In this document: positions 48,228 to 57,952 of the stretch, piece by piece
How positions within the stretch are numbered: position 1 is the stretch's first letter
Layout: each line of letters opens with the position of its first letter
Origin: Chelativorans sp. ZYF759
GTDB lineage: Bacteria > Pseudomonadota > Alphaproteobacteria > Rhizobiales > Rhizobiaceae
DNA: 64,000 nucleotides
Reading direction: 5' to 3'
NCBI RefSeq assembly: GCF_012911015.1
Contig: NZ_WVVV01000001.1
Span: 310,001-374,000, forward strand
Position numbers and translations under genes: made by a program
The notes under the pieces: generated by a model
The model's database searches: none
Seen by the model: the letters and a program-made list of their open reading frames with translations, nothing else
Told to the model about the DNA's origin: nothing

Positions 48228-49295
48228 ATGTCCTCCATAAAGCCTCTCGTCTTCTCGGGCGTCCAGCCCACCGGCAATCTGCATCTCGGCAACTATCTGG
48301 GGGCGCTGCGCAAGTTCGTGGCCCTGCAGGAAAGCCATGAATGCATCTACTGCGTCGTCGACCTGCATTCGATCACCGCGCAGCTTGTGCATGAAGACCT
48401 TGCCGAGCAGACACGCTCGATCACGGCCGCCTTCCTTGCCTCCGGCATCGACCCGGCAAAACACATCGTCTTCAACCAGAGCCGCGTGCCGCAGCATGCC
48501 GAGCTTGCCTGGATCTTCAACTGCGTGGCCCGCATCGGCTGGATGAACCGCATGACGCAGTTCAAGGACAAGGCCGGCAAGGACCGCGAGAACGCCTCGC
48601 TCGGCCTGCTTGCCTATCCGAGCCTGATGGCCGCCGACATCCTGGTCTATCGCGCCACCCATGTGCCGGTCGGCGAGGACCAGAAGCAGCATCTGGAGCT
48701 GACCCGCGACATCGCCGCCAAGTTCAACCACGATTTCGCGTCCCGAATCGAGACGCTGGGCGTGGGCGAGCCGATCCAGATGGGCGAGGAGACCGTCAAC
48801 GGCTTCTTCCCGCTCACCGAGCCGCTGATCGAGGGGCCTGCGACGCGCGTCATGAGCCTGCGCGACGGCACCAAGAAGATGTCGAAATCCGACCCTTCCG
48901 ACCTGTCGCGCATCAATCTCACCGACGACGGCGACGCCATCGCCAAGAAGATCCGCAAGGCCAAGACCGATCCGGAGCCGTTGCCCTCCGAGATGGACGG
49001 ACTGAAGGCGCGCCCGGAAGCCGCCAATCTGGTCGGCATCTATGCCGCGCTCGCCGATCTGACTTCCGAGCAGGTGATCGCCGAATTCGGCGGCCAGCAA
49101 TTCTCGGTCTTCAAGCCGGCACTCGCCGATCTCGCGGTCGAAAAGCTCGCGCCGGTCTCCGCCGAGATGCGCCGCATCTCCGAGGACCGCGCCTATGTCG
49201 ACCAGGTCCTGCGGGACGGCGGCGAAAGAGCCGGCGCGCTGGCGGAGGCGACGATGAAGCAGGTTCGCGAGATCGTCGGGTTTCTGGCGGGTTAG
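48228..49295 (+). CDS. trpS: Tryptophanyl-tRNA synthetase
   Basis: TrpS charges tRNA-Trp. The 355-residue class I synthetase has the HIGH-type motif [13 protein letters not shown] and KKMSKSDPS (KMSKS), with the tryptophan-binding segment between. The ATG at 48228 gives the normal N-terminus. It is the last gene of the glnD-murJ-trpS run, a standard rhizobial order. Confidence 0.96.
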   Translation: MSSIKPLVFSGVQPTGNLHLGNYLGALRKFVALQESHECIYCVVDLHSITAQLVHEDLAEQTRSITAAFLASGIDPAKHIVFNQSRVPQHAELAWIFNCVARIGWMNRMTQFKDKAGKDRENASLGLLAYPSLMAADILVYRATHVPVGEDQKQHLELTRDIAAKFNHDFASRIETLGVGEPIQMGEETVNGFFPLTEPLIEGPATRVMSLRDGTKKMSKSDPSDLSRINLTDDGDAIAKKIRKAKTDPEPLPSEMDGLKARPEAANLVGIYAALADLTSEQVIAEFGGQQFSVFKPALADLAVEKLAPVSAEMRRISEDRAYVDQVLRDGGERAGALAEATMKQVREIVGFLAG

Positions 49296-49477
49296 GAAAG
49301 GCCGGGCGCGCCTTGGGAAACAGGCGCGGCGAAGCGAAACGACATCGGATCGCCTCTCGCCTGCCCGGCCGAAGCCTAAAATGCCCCCGATTCTGTTAAT
49401 TTCCTGATGGCATAGGCTTGCTACTGGAGCACGTGCGGCCGCCTCCCGGTGGGACGGCCGATCCTCATTGTGCCGGA

Positions 49478-50626
49478 ATGCCGATGCCGCTCGATTTCAT
49501 CACCCTTTACGTGATCATCCTCATCAATTCGGCAAGCTTTGCGCTCGTCTGGGCGGTGATTGCCCTGACCTACCATTCGCTGACGGCCGCTCGCCACTGG
49601 CTCGCGGCCCTGCTGATGACCTGCGCCAGCGGACCGCTGCTCTTCCTGGGCGACGGGCACCCCATCCTCGCGTTCTTCGGCCTGACGCTGGTGGCGGGCA
49701 GTTTTGCGATGATCTGGCAGGGCCTGCGCGTCTTCTACGGCAATTCCTTCCGGGGCTTGCATGTCCTCGCCATCATGGCCGCCACCATGGCCGCGCTCCT
49801 CGGCCTCGGTACCAGCCAGGAAGCCGTCAATCTCATTGCCGCTGTCAGCCAGTCGGTGCCGGTCTTGCTGGCGATCGCGACCCTGTTGCGGGGCGGGTCG
49901 CTCTCGGCCGGGGTCGGTGTGGCAACGGCGGCGGCACTCGTGGTGGTCATCGGCCAGACCGGCGAGGGAGCGAGCAACCTTATGCGTCTCACCGGGGCGC
50001 TCGGCGACGAGACCTATTACGGCTTCGCGGCCTTGTTCCTCCTGTGCGCCATTGTCGGCGGAAGCGTCTGGAACATCGGCTTCCTGCTGATGGCTGCGGA
50101 CCGGTATCGCGCCAGCCTCGTCGCCCTGGCGAAGACCGACGAGTTAACCGGATTGGCCAACCGGCGCGGCCTGCGCGAAAGGATGCTGAAGCTTGAAAGA
50201 AGGTCCCAGCGCTCCGGCGCCCCGGTCGTGCTGATGATGATCGACATGGACAGGTTCAAGTCGATCAATGACGGCTATGGCCACGCCGCCGGCGACGCGG
50301 CGCTGGCGCATGTGGCCAACACCATCCACGACTTCCTCGAGGACGACCAGTTCGCCGCCCGGATCGGCGGCGACGAGTTCTGCGTGCTTCTGCCCCGCCT
50401 GGGAGGCGCCGAGGCCCAGCAATTGGCGGACAGGCTGGCGCGTCGGATCAACCGGACGCCGCTCACGTGGAACGGGCACCAGATTGCCCTCTCCGCCAGC
50501 ATCGGGCTCACCGAATGGCGGCCGGGCAGAGTGCGGCTCGTCGACGGCCTCGACCGCGCCGACGACATGATGTTCAAGGCCAAACGGCTCCGTCAGGCAC
50601 CTGCCGCCCTGGCCCTCTCGGCGTAG
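49478..50626 (+). CDS. Membrane diguanylate cyclase
   Basis: This 382-residue protein has about six membrane helices in the first 200 residues, then a GGDEF domain with the active-site motif RIGGDEFCVLLP and the substrate loop MIDMDRFKSINDGYGHAAGD. It should make c-di-GMP. A TTG at 49418 opens the frame further, but the ATG at 49478 gives a normal membrane start. No sensing domain other than the membrane part is recognised. The 182 bp before it hold no gene. Confidence 0.88.
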   Translation: MPMPLDFITLYVIILINSASFALVWAVIALTYHSLTAARHWLAALLMTCASGPLLFLGDGHPILAFFGLTLVAGSFAMIWQGLRVFYGNSFRGLHVLAIMAATMAALLGLGTSQEAVNLIAAVSQSVPVLLAIATLLRGGSLSAGVGVATAAALVVVIGQTGEGASNLMRLTGALGDETYYGFAALFLLCAIVGGSVWNIGFLLMAADRYRASLVALAKTDELTGLANRRGLRERMLKLERRSQRSGAPVVLMMIDMDRFKSINDGYGHAAGDAALAHVANTIHDFLEDDQFAARIGGDEFCVLLPRLGGAEAQQLADRLARRINRTPLTWNGHQIALSASIGLTEWRPGRVRLVDGLDRADDMMFKAKRLRQAPAALALSA

Positions 50627-50772
50627 CAAGGGGTTGCAGCAGGCGAAGGTGCCACGACGACGGCATTGCGACTGCTTCGATCCTCCGAGGCTACCCTTGT
50701 CGCTTGCCCCTTGCCCCCGGCAGTGGCAGATTGTGCCGCCGGCGGCGAGCCGGTTCGATCCAGGAGAGAGCA

Positions 50773-51264
50773 TTGGTATCCAGACGATTGAGCCGGGAAG
50801 CCGGTCATCGCCGCAAGTTTCTGGCGGTCGTCGACGAGACGCCCGAATGCGAACGGGCCATCGCCTATGCATCGCGGCGCGCGAAATCCACTTCTGGCGG
50901 GGTCATCCTCCTCTTCGTGATCGAGCCGGACGAGCATCAGCACTGGCTGGGGGTCGAGCAGATCATGCGCGAGGAGGCGCATGCCACGGCGACATCGGCC
51001 CTCAACACCCACGCGGCCCGTATCCGCGAGGATGTCGGCATCGAGCCCGAACTGGTCGCCCGCGAGGGCAAGCCGGCGGACGAGATCCACAAGCTGATCG
51101 AGGAAGACCAGGACATCGCCATCCTGGTGCTGGCCGCCGGCAACGCCAAGGAAGGGCCGGGCCCGCTGGTCTCGTCGATCGCCGGCAAGGGCGCGGCCTT
51201 CCCCATCCCGGTGACCGTCGTGCCGCATTCGGTCAGCGACGAGGACATCGAAAGCCTCACGTGA
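50773..51264 (+). CDS. Universal stress protein family protein
   Basis: This 163-residue protein has the UspA-type alpha/beta fold: FLAVVDETPECERAIAYASRRA at the start and ILVLAAGN ... GPLVSSIAGKGAAFPIPVTVVP at the end, near the nucleotide-binding loop. The glycine-rich ATP loop of UspFG types is only partly kept. The start is taken as TTG at 50773, since GGAGAG stands five bases before it and no ATG fits; the open frame extends further upstream without conservation. Its role is unknown. Confidence 0.82.
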   Translation: MVSRRLSREAGHRRKFLAVVDETPECERAIAYASRRAKSTSGGVILLFVIEPDEHQHWLGVEQIMREEAHATATSALNTHAARIREDVGIEPELVAREGKPADEIHKLIEEDQDIAILVLAAGNAKEGPGPLVSSIAGKGAAFPIPVTVVPHSVSDEDIESLT

Positions 51265-51350
51265 GGCAATAGGCCCGCGCGGCCGCTTGAAAAGCCGCCG
51301 CTCCGGGTCTATTTTAGAATTGTTCCAAAGAACGAAGCGGAGTTACGGAC

Positions 51351-51920
51351 ATGTTCATCCAGACAGAGGCGACGCCGAACCCGGCGACCCTCAAGTTTCT
51401 TCCCGGCAAGGTGGTGCTGGAGGACGGGACCGCCGATTTCCGTGATGCCGAAGGCGCGGCCGCGGCCTCGCCGCTCGCCGGACGCCTGTTCGAGGTTCCC
51501 GGCGTGACCGGGGTCTTCTTCGGCTACGATTTCGTCACCGTCACCAAGGACGGCCCGGATTGGCAGCACCTGAAGCCGGCGATCCTCGGCGCGATCATGG
51601 AGCATTTCATGTCCGGCCAGCCGATCCTGGCCGGCCACGACACGCGCGAAGCCGATGCGCTGGGCGAAGAGTTCTACGACAAGGAGGACGAGGAGATCGT
51701 GCTCACCATCAAGGAACTGCTCGACACCCGGGTCCGCCCGGCGGTCGCCCAGGATGGTGGCGACATCACCTTCCGCGGTTATGAGAACGGCACCGTCTTT
51801 TTGCACATGAAGGGTGCCTGCGCGGGCTGCCCGTCATCGACCGCCACGCTGAAGCACGGCATCCAGAACCTCCTGCGCCACTTCGTACCGGAAGTGCAGC
51901 AGGTCGAGCAGATGGTCTGA
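51351..51920 (+). CDS. NifU-like Fe-S cluster carrier (NfuA type)
   Basis: This 189-residue protein carries and delivers Fe-S clusters. The N-terminal Nfu_N domain (MFIQTEATPNPATLKFLPG) is followed by a C-terminal NifU domain with the cluster-binding CxxC in MKGACAGCPSSTATL. The layout is that of alphaproteobacterial and mitochondrial NFU1 proteins. A bidirectional terminator follows. Confidence 0.93.
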   Translation: MFIQTEATPNPATLKFLPGKVVLEDGTADFRDAEGAAAASPLAGRLFEVPGVTGVFFGYDFVTVTKDGPDWQHLKPAILGAIMEHFMSGQPILAGHDTREADALGEEFYDKEDEEIVLTIKELLDTRVRPAVAQDGGDITFRGYENGTVFLHMKGACAGCPSSTATLKHGIQNLLRHFVPEVQQVEQMV

Positions 51921-51945
51921 CCGCAGGCTGCTTGCAGCCTGAACG

Positions 51946-51976
51946 AAAAAACCGGGCCTGTTGGCCCGGTTTTTTT
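51946..51976. terminator. Bidirectional terminator between nfu and L,D-transpeptidase
   Basis: AAAAAACCGGGCC pairs with GGCCCGGTTTTTT around the four-base loop TGTT. Runs of A and T on both sides let it work on both strands, and it stands between two convergent genes. Confidence 0.88.
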
Positions 51977-52009
51977 GGTTCGAACGTCCGTGTTGCCTGG
52001 ACGGTTCAC

Positions 52010-52621
52010 CTACATCACGACCACCCGCGCGCCGACGTCGACGCGGTTGTAGAGGTCGATGATATCCTGATTGATCAGCCGGATGCAGCCCGAAGACATG
52101 GCCTGGCCGATCGAATGCACCTCGGGCGTGCCGTGGATCCGGTAGATCGTGGAACCGATATAGAGCGCGCGCGCGCCGAGCGGGTTCGCCGGTCCGCCTT
52201 CCATGTGAGCGGGCAGGATGTTGCCCTTGGCGCGCTCGCGGGCGCGCATGGCCGGGGGCGGGGTCCAGCCCGGCCACTCCGCCTTGCGCGAAACGCGGTT
52301 GGTTCCCTTCCACTCGAAACCCTCACGCCCGACGCCGATGCCGTAGCGCATCGCCTTGCCGTCTTCCTGCACAAGGTAGAGAAACTTCGCCGATGTATCG
52401 ATGACGATCGTGCCGGGACGCTCGCGCGTCTCGTAGTCGACGATCTGGCGGCGGAACTGGCTCGGCAGCTGCTGCAGCGAGACCGCCGGCAGCTGGTAGC
52501 CAGCGTCGGTAACGGCGGCATAATTCGTCGACATGATGGTGCCGGTGCCGCTCGTCGTGCAGCCCGCCAGGGCCATCGACAGAATGGCGGCCAGGCCAAT
52601 GGCAATTGATCTCAAACCCAT
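52010..52621 (-). CDS. L,D-transpeptidase lipoprotein (YkuD domain)
   Basis: This 203-residue protein is a predicted lipoprotein: signal GLAAILSMALAGC with lipobox LAGC. The YkuD domain has the catalytic motif HGTPEVHSIGQAMSSGCIRL with its cysteine nucleophile. Such enzymes make 3-3 cross-links or link peptidoglycan to proteins. The ATG at 52619-52621 starts the signal peptide; the extended frame is not used. Confidence 0.92.
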   Translation of the reverse strand: MGLRSIAIGLAAILSMALAGCTTSGTGTIMSTNYAAVTDAGYQLPAVSLQQLPSQFRRQIVDYETRERPGTIVIDTSAKFLYLVQEDGKAMRYGIGVGREGFEWKGTNRVSRKAEWPGWTPPPAMRARERAKGNILPAHMEGGPANPLGARALYIGSTIYRIHGTPEVHSIGQAMSSGCIRLINQDIIDLYNRVDVGARVVVM

Positions 52622-52838
52622 TCTCAAAGTCGGTGCCCCCTGATTTGCACGGATCGGGCCCGATTCGGCCCGATTTTCGCCATTTTTTCTTATTCTGCGG
52701 TTTCGATTGTTGCCAAGGCGAAAGACGAAGCAAGTCTTTCGCACGCGCAATTCGCCGATGCTCTATGGTAAATGAGCAACATTCCGGGGCTGCCGTTGCG
52801 TCATCACGCGACCTTGGCGGCGGCGGCGAGCCGATGGA

Positions 52839-53750
52839 TCAGGCGGCGAATCGCTGCGCCTCGGCGCCGTAATGATTGATGTAGCGCTCGGCAATCGCGC
52901 TCACCGGGAGGATGATGAAGACATCGGTCGTCCCGAAATCATGATCGATGACACAGCCATCCCCCACCCGTGCGCCCAGCCGCAGATAACCCTTGATGAG
53001 CGGCGGCATCGAGGCGAGCGCCGCGCGGGTATCGAGCGCCTCGGAAGGCATGAGATCCATGGTCTGGTAGCGGCTTTCGACGGCGCGCACGTCCCATTCC
53101 GGTTGCGGGCGGCAATTATGCGCCAGGAAGGAGAGGGCCTGCGCATGGATCGCCGGGACCGTGCCGGGAAAGGAGGCGCAGCCCGTCATGACGGAGACGC
53201 GGTGGCGGCAGACATAGGCCCAGATGCCCTGCCACAGCAATTCGATGGTCCGCTTGGAGCGGTATCGCGGCAGGACGCAGGATCGCCCGAGTTCCAGGAA
53301 ACGCATCGTTGGGTGCCGGGCCACCAGCCCTTCGAGCTCGAATTCGTCGCTGGAATAGAACCCGCCGGCCTGACCGGCGGCTTCCTGCCGCAGCAGCCGG
53401 TAGGTACCGACAACCTCGCCGCCCGCATGGAGATCGGTGACCAGCAGATGGTCGCAGACCTCGTCGAAACGGTCGGCGTCGCGCTCGTCCATCTCGGCGG
53501 CGCGCTGGCGGCAGGCGCCCATCTCCTCGCAGAAGACACGAAAGCGAAGTTCCTGAGCAAGGGCGATTTCCGCGGAATCGCGCGCCAGCCTGACCTCAAG
53601 CGAGCCGATCCGCCCGAGGGGCGCATCACCGACGATGGCGACCGAGGCCGAGGGCCGGCCGGCCGGCGGAAGGAATCGCTTGAGAATGTCGCGCACGTGG
53701 AATCTCCCCTTCGCGCCATATGCCACGGTCATACGCGCCAGCTGCAACAC
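52839..53750 (-). CDS. OlsB-like GNAT acyltransferase
   Basis: This 303-residue protein is similar to OlsB, which transfers a hydroxy-fatty acid from ACP to ornithine to form lyso-ornithine lipid. Conserved stretches are LRFRVFCEEMGA, DEVCDHLLV, VGTYRLLR, RFLELGRSCVLPRYRSKRTIELLWQG and SFPGTVP. No olsA is adjacent. A GTG start 2 bp after the kinase stop is used here; an ATG at 53732 is an alternative. It is probably co-transcribed with the hybrid kinase. Confidence 0.8.
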   Translation of the reverse strand: MLQLARMTVAYGAKGRFHVRDILKRFLPPAGRPSASVAIVGDAPLGRIGSLEVRLARDSAEIALAQELRFRVFCEEMGACRQRAAEMDERDADRFDEVCDHLLVTDLHAGGEVVGTYRLLRQEAAGQAGGFYSSDEFELEGLVARHPTMRFLELGRSCVLPRYRSKRTIELLWQGIWAYVCRHRVSVMTGCASFPGTVPAIHAQALSFLAHNCRPQPEWDVRAVESRYQTMDLMPSEALDTRAALASMPPLIKGYLRLGARVGDGCVIDHDFGTTDVFIILPVSAIAERYINHYGAEAQRFAA

Positions 53751-53752
53751 TA

Positions 53753-56062
53753 CTATGACGTCGCGAGACTGTCACGAATTGCCGGAAGCGCGGGCTGCGT
53801 GCTTCGACGGGGCTCGATGGCGTGGCGTTCCACGGTGGCGACCAGCTCTGCCGGATCGAGGGGTTTGGTCAGGAAACCGTCGGCACCATGCGCGACCACC
53901 ATGCGATGCGTCGATTGCTGGCCGTCCGCGGTCAGGACCACGATGCTCACGGGCGACAGGCCCTTGGCCTCTTCGTGGCGGCGAATCATCTGGATGGCGT
54001 CCAGCCCGTCCAGCACGGGCATGTGCAGGTCCATCAGCACGACATCGTAGCGCAGCGCGCCGGGCCGGGTCACGCGATCGACGGCGGCCCGGCCATTGGG
54101 GACGAGTTCGACGCGGTGACCCGATTTCTCCAGGGCCCGTCGAACCAGCAGTGCGTTGATGTCGTTGTCTTCGGCCAGCAGCACGCTCAGCTGATGCACG
54201 GCGGCCGTCACGCCGGGTTCGGTCGCAAGCACGGCGGGAGCCTCCATCGCGTCCGGCGTGAGCATGATGCGCAGCAGCGAGTCGCTTCTCACGGGTCGTG
54301 CCAGGAATGTGGAAAAGCCGAAGGCGCGGAACCGCGCCAGCTGGCCCCTTTGGGACGGCTCGATCAGGATCGTCGCCTGCGCGGCCCGGATGCCCCCCTT
54401 GCACAGCTGTGACAGCACGTCGCCATCGCGCGCCGCCTGGCCGCCATCCACGAGTATCGCGTCGAAGGGCGCAATCGCCTCGGCGCCGTCCGTCAGCGAG
54501 AGCGCTTCGGCAAGGCAGGCGGCCACGCAGACCGCCGCGCCGTGGTCGCCAAGCGTCATGGCGAGCGCCTGTGTCTCCATGCGCGCGGGCGACAGGATGA
54601 GCACGCGCTGGCCCATCAGCGCCTTGCCGAAGGCCATGTGCTGACCGCGGGGACGGGAAACCGGCATGTCAAAGGTGAAGATCGCGCCCTCCCCGGGCCG
54701 GGAGGCAACTTCGATGCGGCCCTTCATGGCAAAAGCGATCCGGCGCGAGATGGCGAGGCCGAGACCCGCGCCGCCGTGATGCCGCGTCGTGCTCGCATCC
54801 GCCTGCTCGAATTCCTCGAAGATGCGCGCCTCGACCCTGGGGTCGAGGCCGGGGCCGGTGTCGGCAACGGCAAAGCGCAGAGACGTCTTGCCGGATGCCT
54901 CGACCACGGTGACGGCAAGGAGAACGCCGCCCTCATCGGTGAACTTGACCGCGTTTCCGACCAGATTGAGCAGGATCTGGCGCAGCCGGCCGGGGTCGAC
55001 CGAAATGCGTCGCGGTACGTCGAGCGCGATGTGGCACCCGATGGAAATGCCCTTGGCATAGGCCTTGGCGGCCATCAGCTCGACCAAGCGCTCTACCAGC
55101 TCACGCGGATCCACCTCTTCCGGCACGAGTTCGAAGCGGCCCGCTTCGATCTTGGAATAGTCGAGCAGATCCTCGATGAGCGCCAGGAGGGCGCTGGCGG
55201 AGGTCTCCACCGCGCTCAGATAAGTGCGCTGCTCGGCTTCCAGGGGCGTGTCGGCAAGCAGCTTGGCCATGCCTGCAATGCCGTTCATCGGCGTTCTTAT
55301 CTCATGGCTGACGGTCGCCAGGAAACGCGACTTCGCCTTGCTGGCCTGTTCGGCGCGCTTGCGCGCGGCGATCAGTTCCCTTTCGGACTGCTTCCGGGCC
55401 GTGATGTCGCGCGCGATCGCCCGGTGGGAGATCTCGCCGGTCAGGGAATCGCGCCGCGTCAGCTCCGTCCAGGCGAACCATCGTCGCCCGGCGCCGTCGG
55501 GGATGGCGACGTCCATTGCGCTGAGGCATTCGCCCGAGACCGGTGCCGACTCGGCGTGGGTGGCGACTTCGATGCCGAGTTCCGACAGATGACGACCGAC
55601 CAGTTCGGATTCCGGCCTGCCAAGCAGTTCCGTCAGCACGCGATTGGCATAGGTTATGCGGCCGGCATCGTCGCGATGCACGATGATGTCGCCGAGCGCG
55701 TCGAGGAGGTCGTGCAGGGGCTCGGGCTCCGCCGGGACCTCGGCACGGCTCTCGGGCTGGACCGGCCGTCGCGGCCGAGCCGTTGTGACCGGGACCGTCG
55801 ACGGAGGGGCCCGCAGGAGCGGCATGAGTGCCGCGAAGGCCGCCAGGATGAGCGCCGCGGAGACGATCGGTGGGCCACTGGCCATGATCGACAGCGCGCC
55901 GATCGCCATCGACCCCAGCGCAAAGGCGCGCAGATGCCCGCGGGGAGCGGTGAATTCGGGAACGAGCGGCGGCGGCACGATCCGCGCGCGGCCTGCCGTC
56001 GGCTCCTTCTGCCTGTCAGACCCTTCGGTCGTCCCGGTCATGCCCGCCTTTTCCATCCTCAT
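53753..56062 (-). CDS. Hybrid sensor histidine kinase with PAS domain
   Basis: This 769-residue protein has a pair of membrane helices at residues 45-85, a PAS domain (115-235), a HisKA domain with H-box FLATVSHEIRTPMNGI, and a HATPase_c domain (NLVGNAVKFTD, GAGLGLAI). A degenerate receiver follows (about 500-610), then a good receiver with VLLAEDND and phospho-acceptor VVLMDLHMPVLDG at the C-terminus. In the first receiver the conserved Lys is Arg (FLARPVR), so it probably cannot signal. Partner and signal are unknown. OlsB-like follows directly. Confidence 0.9.
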   Translation of the reverse strand: MRMEKAGMTGTTEGSDRQKEPTAGRARIVPPPLVPEFTAPRGHLRAFALGSMAIGALSIMASGPPIVSAALILAAFAALMPLLRAPPSTVPVTTARPRRPVQPESRAEVPAEPEPLHDLLDALGDIIVHRDDAGRITYANRVLTELLGRPESELVGRHLSELGIEVATHAESAPVSGECLSAMDVAIPDGAGRRWFAWTELTRRDSLTGEISHRAIARDITARKQSERELIAARKRAEQASKAKSRFLATVSHEIRTPMNGIAGMAKLLADTPLEAEQRTYLSAVETSASALLALIEDLLDYSKIEAGRFELVPEEVDPRELVERLVELMAAKAYAKGISIGCHIALDVPRRISVDPGRLRQILLNLVGNAVKFTDEGGVLLAVTVVEASGKTSLRFAVADTGPGLDPRVEARIFEEFEQADASTTRHHGGAGLGLAISRRIAFAMKGRIEVASRPGEGAIFTFDMPVSRPRGQHMAFGKALMGQRVLILSPARMETQALAMTLGDHGAAVCVAACLAEALSLTDGAEAIAPFDAILVDGGQAARDGDVLSQLCKGGIRAAQATILIEPSQRGQLARFRAFGFSTFLARPVRSDSLLRIMLTPDAMEAPAVLATEPGVTAAVHQLSVLLAEDNDINALLVRRALEKSGHRVELVPNGRAAVDRVTRPGALRYDVVLMDLHMPVLDGLDAIQMIRRHEEAKGLSPVSIVVLTADGQQSTHRMVVAHGADGFLTKPLDPAELVATVERHAIEPRRSTQPALPAIRDSLATS

Positions 56063-56133
56063 GGACAGACACTAGCAGGACCGGGCTTAGCGAAGATTGT
56101 GATCGATCGCTAAAATGCGAGCAATCCTGCGCT

Positions 56134-57123
56134 TCACATCTCGACGACGACGCGACCGCGGATCTTTCCCTCGACGATGTCGCGCGCGGCGGCGGGAATG
56201 TCCTCGAAGCCGATGGTGGTCGACAGGGTGGCGAGCTTGTCGTGATCGAGTTCGCCCGCGAGCCGGCGCCAGGCTTCCTCGCGAAGCGCGCGCGGCGCCA
56301 TCACCGAATCGATGCCCAGCAGGCAGACGCCGCGCAGGATGAAGGGGGCGACGCTGGTCGGCAGATCCATGCCACCGGCCAGGCCGCAGGCGGCCACCGC
56401 GCCCCCATAGGAGGTCATGGACAGGACATTGGCGAGCGTGTGGCTGCCGACGGCATCGACGCCGCCTGCCCAGCGCTCCTTGCCGATCGGCTTGGCAGGC
56501 GACGAAAGCTCGGCCCTGTCGAGGATTTCGGCGGCGCCGAGATCCCTCAGATAGTCCGCTTCGGCGGTCCGGCCGGTCGAGGCGATGACGTGGTAGCCAA
56601 GCCGCGAGAGCAGCGAGATGGCCACCGAACCGACGCCGCCGGCGGCACCGGTCACGATCACCGGTCCGCGTGCCGGCTCGATACCGTGGCGTTCCAGCGC
56701 CATGACACACAGCATCGCCGTGTAGCCGGCGGTGCCGACCGCCATGGCGTCGCGCGCCGACAACGAGGAGGGCAGCCGTACCAGCCAGTCTCCCTTGAGT
56801 CGCGCCCGCCCGGCATAGGCGCCGTAATGCGTCTCGCCAACGCCCCAGCCATTGAGGATCACCCTGTCCCCGTTCTGCCAGTCGGGGTGGTCGGAGGAGA
56901 CGACCGTGCCGGCCAGGTCGATCCCCGGCACCATCGGCCAGCGGCGCACGACCGGGGCCATGCCGGTGATCGCCAGTCCGTCCTTGTAATTTACCGTGGT
57001 CGCCTCGACCGCGACGGTGACGTCGCCCTCCATCAACTCGTCTTCGCGCATGTCGACGAAGTCGACGGACTGTTTCTTGTCGTCGTCGCGGGAGACGAGG
57101 ATGGCCCTGAATGTGTCGGTCAT
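56134..57123 (-). CDS. acuI: AcuI/YhdH-type quinone oxidoreductase-like reductase
   Basis: This 329-residue MDR-family protein resembles AcuI, an NADPH-dependent acryloyl-CoA reductase acting in 3-hydroxypropionate and DMSP breakdown. Visible motifs are ATTVNYKDGLA, VPGIDLAGTV and the cofactor site VTGAAGGVGSVA. No zinc-binding cysteines are present, as expected. The ATG at 57121-57123 is chosen; the frame opens further upstream without conservation. The exact substrate is inferred from family. Confidence 0.85.
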   Translation of the reverse strand: MTDTFRAILVSRDDDKKQSVDFVDMREDELMEGDVTVAVEATTVNYKDGLAITGMAPVVRRWPMVPGIDLAGTVVSSDHPDWQNGDRVILNGWGVGETHYGAYAGRARLKGDWLVRLPSSLSARDAMAVGTAGYTAMLCVMALERHGIEPARGPVIVTGAAGGVGSVAISLLSRLGYHVIASTGRTAEADYLRDLGAAEILDRAELSSPAKPIGKERWAGGVDAVGSHTLANVLSMTSYGGAVAACGLAGGMDLPTSVAPFILRGVCLLGIDSVMAPRALREEAWRRLAGELDHDKLATLSTTIGFEDIPAAARDIVEGKIRGRVVVEM

Positions 57124-57184
57124 GGCGGCGTTTCCTGTTTCTCGGTTTTCTTGACGGGGAATGTGCGGCGCGGGTGCGCGTCGG

Positions 57185-57931
57185 TCAACCGGCGGCTTCC
57201 AGCGGCTCGATGGGCACCAGCGGCGCCGGCACGTCGGCCCATTTTTCCGGCGCCTTGCAGATGTCGGCGATGACGCAGGCCGCGCAATCGGGTTTGCGCG
57301 CCTTGCACACATAGCGGCCGTGCAGGATCAGCCAGTGATGGGCGTGGCGCAGGTAATGCTCGGGGATGATGCGCACCAGCATGTCCTCGACCTGGTCCGG
57401 GGTCTTGCCGGGCGCCAGCTTCAGCCTGTTGCCGATGCGGAAGATATGCGTATCGACGGCCATGGTCGGCTGGCCGAACGCCATGTTGAGGACGACGTTG
57501 GCCGTCTTGCGCCCGACGCCTGGCAGCCGGGTCAGGGCATCGCGGTCGGCGGGCACCTCGCCGCCATGCTCCTCGATGATCGCGCGGGACAGCGCGATCA
57601 CGTTCTTGGCCTTGTTGCGCCACAGCCCGATGGTGCGGATATATTCGCCGAGCCTTTCCTCGCCCAGTGCCAGCATCCTGTCGGGCGTGTCGGCGATCCT
57701 GAAGAGCGGCCCGGTGGCGCGGTTGACGCCGATATCCGTCGCCTGGGCCGACAGCGCGACGGCGACCAGCAGCGTGAAGGGGTTCACATGCTCGAGTTCG
57801 CCCTTCGGCTCGGGGCGTTGGACCGCGAATCGCCGGAATATCTCCTCGATTTCCGCGCGGCTGTAGGCCGAGCGCGGCAGCCGCTTCCCCTTGCCGCCGA
57901 CTGCGGCTTTTTTCCCCTTGGGCTTTTCCAT
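57185..57931 (-). CDS. nth: Endonuclease III
   Basis: Nth removes oxidised pyrimidines and cuts at abasic sites. The 248-residue protein has the helix-hairpin-helix LPGVGRKTANVVL with the catalytic lysine, the aspartate in MAVDTHIFR, and the [4Fe-4S] loop C-x6-C-x2-C-x5-C (CKARKPDCAACVIADIC). The N-terminal Lys-rich tail is normal in rhizobia. It is divergent from the DUF2244 gene with 21 bp between start codons. Confidence 0.95.
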   Translation of the reverse strand: MEKPKGKKAAVGGKGKRLPRSAYSRAEIEEIFRRFAVQRPEPKGELEHVNPFTLLVAVALSAQATDIGVNRATGPLFRIADTPDRMLALGEERLGEYIRTIGLWRNKAKNVIALSRAIIEEHGGEVPADRDALTRLPGVGRKTANVVLNMAFGQPTMAVDTHIFRIGNRLKLAPGKTPDQVEDMLVRIIPEHYLRHAHHWLILHGRYVCKARKPDCAACVIADICKAPEKWADVPAPLVPIEPLEAAG

Positions 57932-57945
57932 GTCGTCTCTATAAT
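57918..57945 (+). promoter_or_regulatory. Predicted promoter of the DUF2244 gene, possibly leaderless
   Basis: A perfect TATAAT (57940-57945) is preceded by TTGGGC with a 16-bp spacer. The ATG of the next gene is 7 bp after the -10 box, so transcription should start at or beside the start codon. The -35 lies inside the nth coding start. This is a read of sequence only. Confidence 0.5.
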
Positions 57946-57952
57946 CCGTTCA

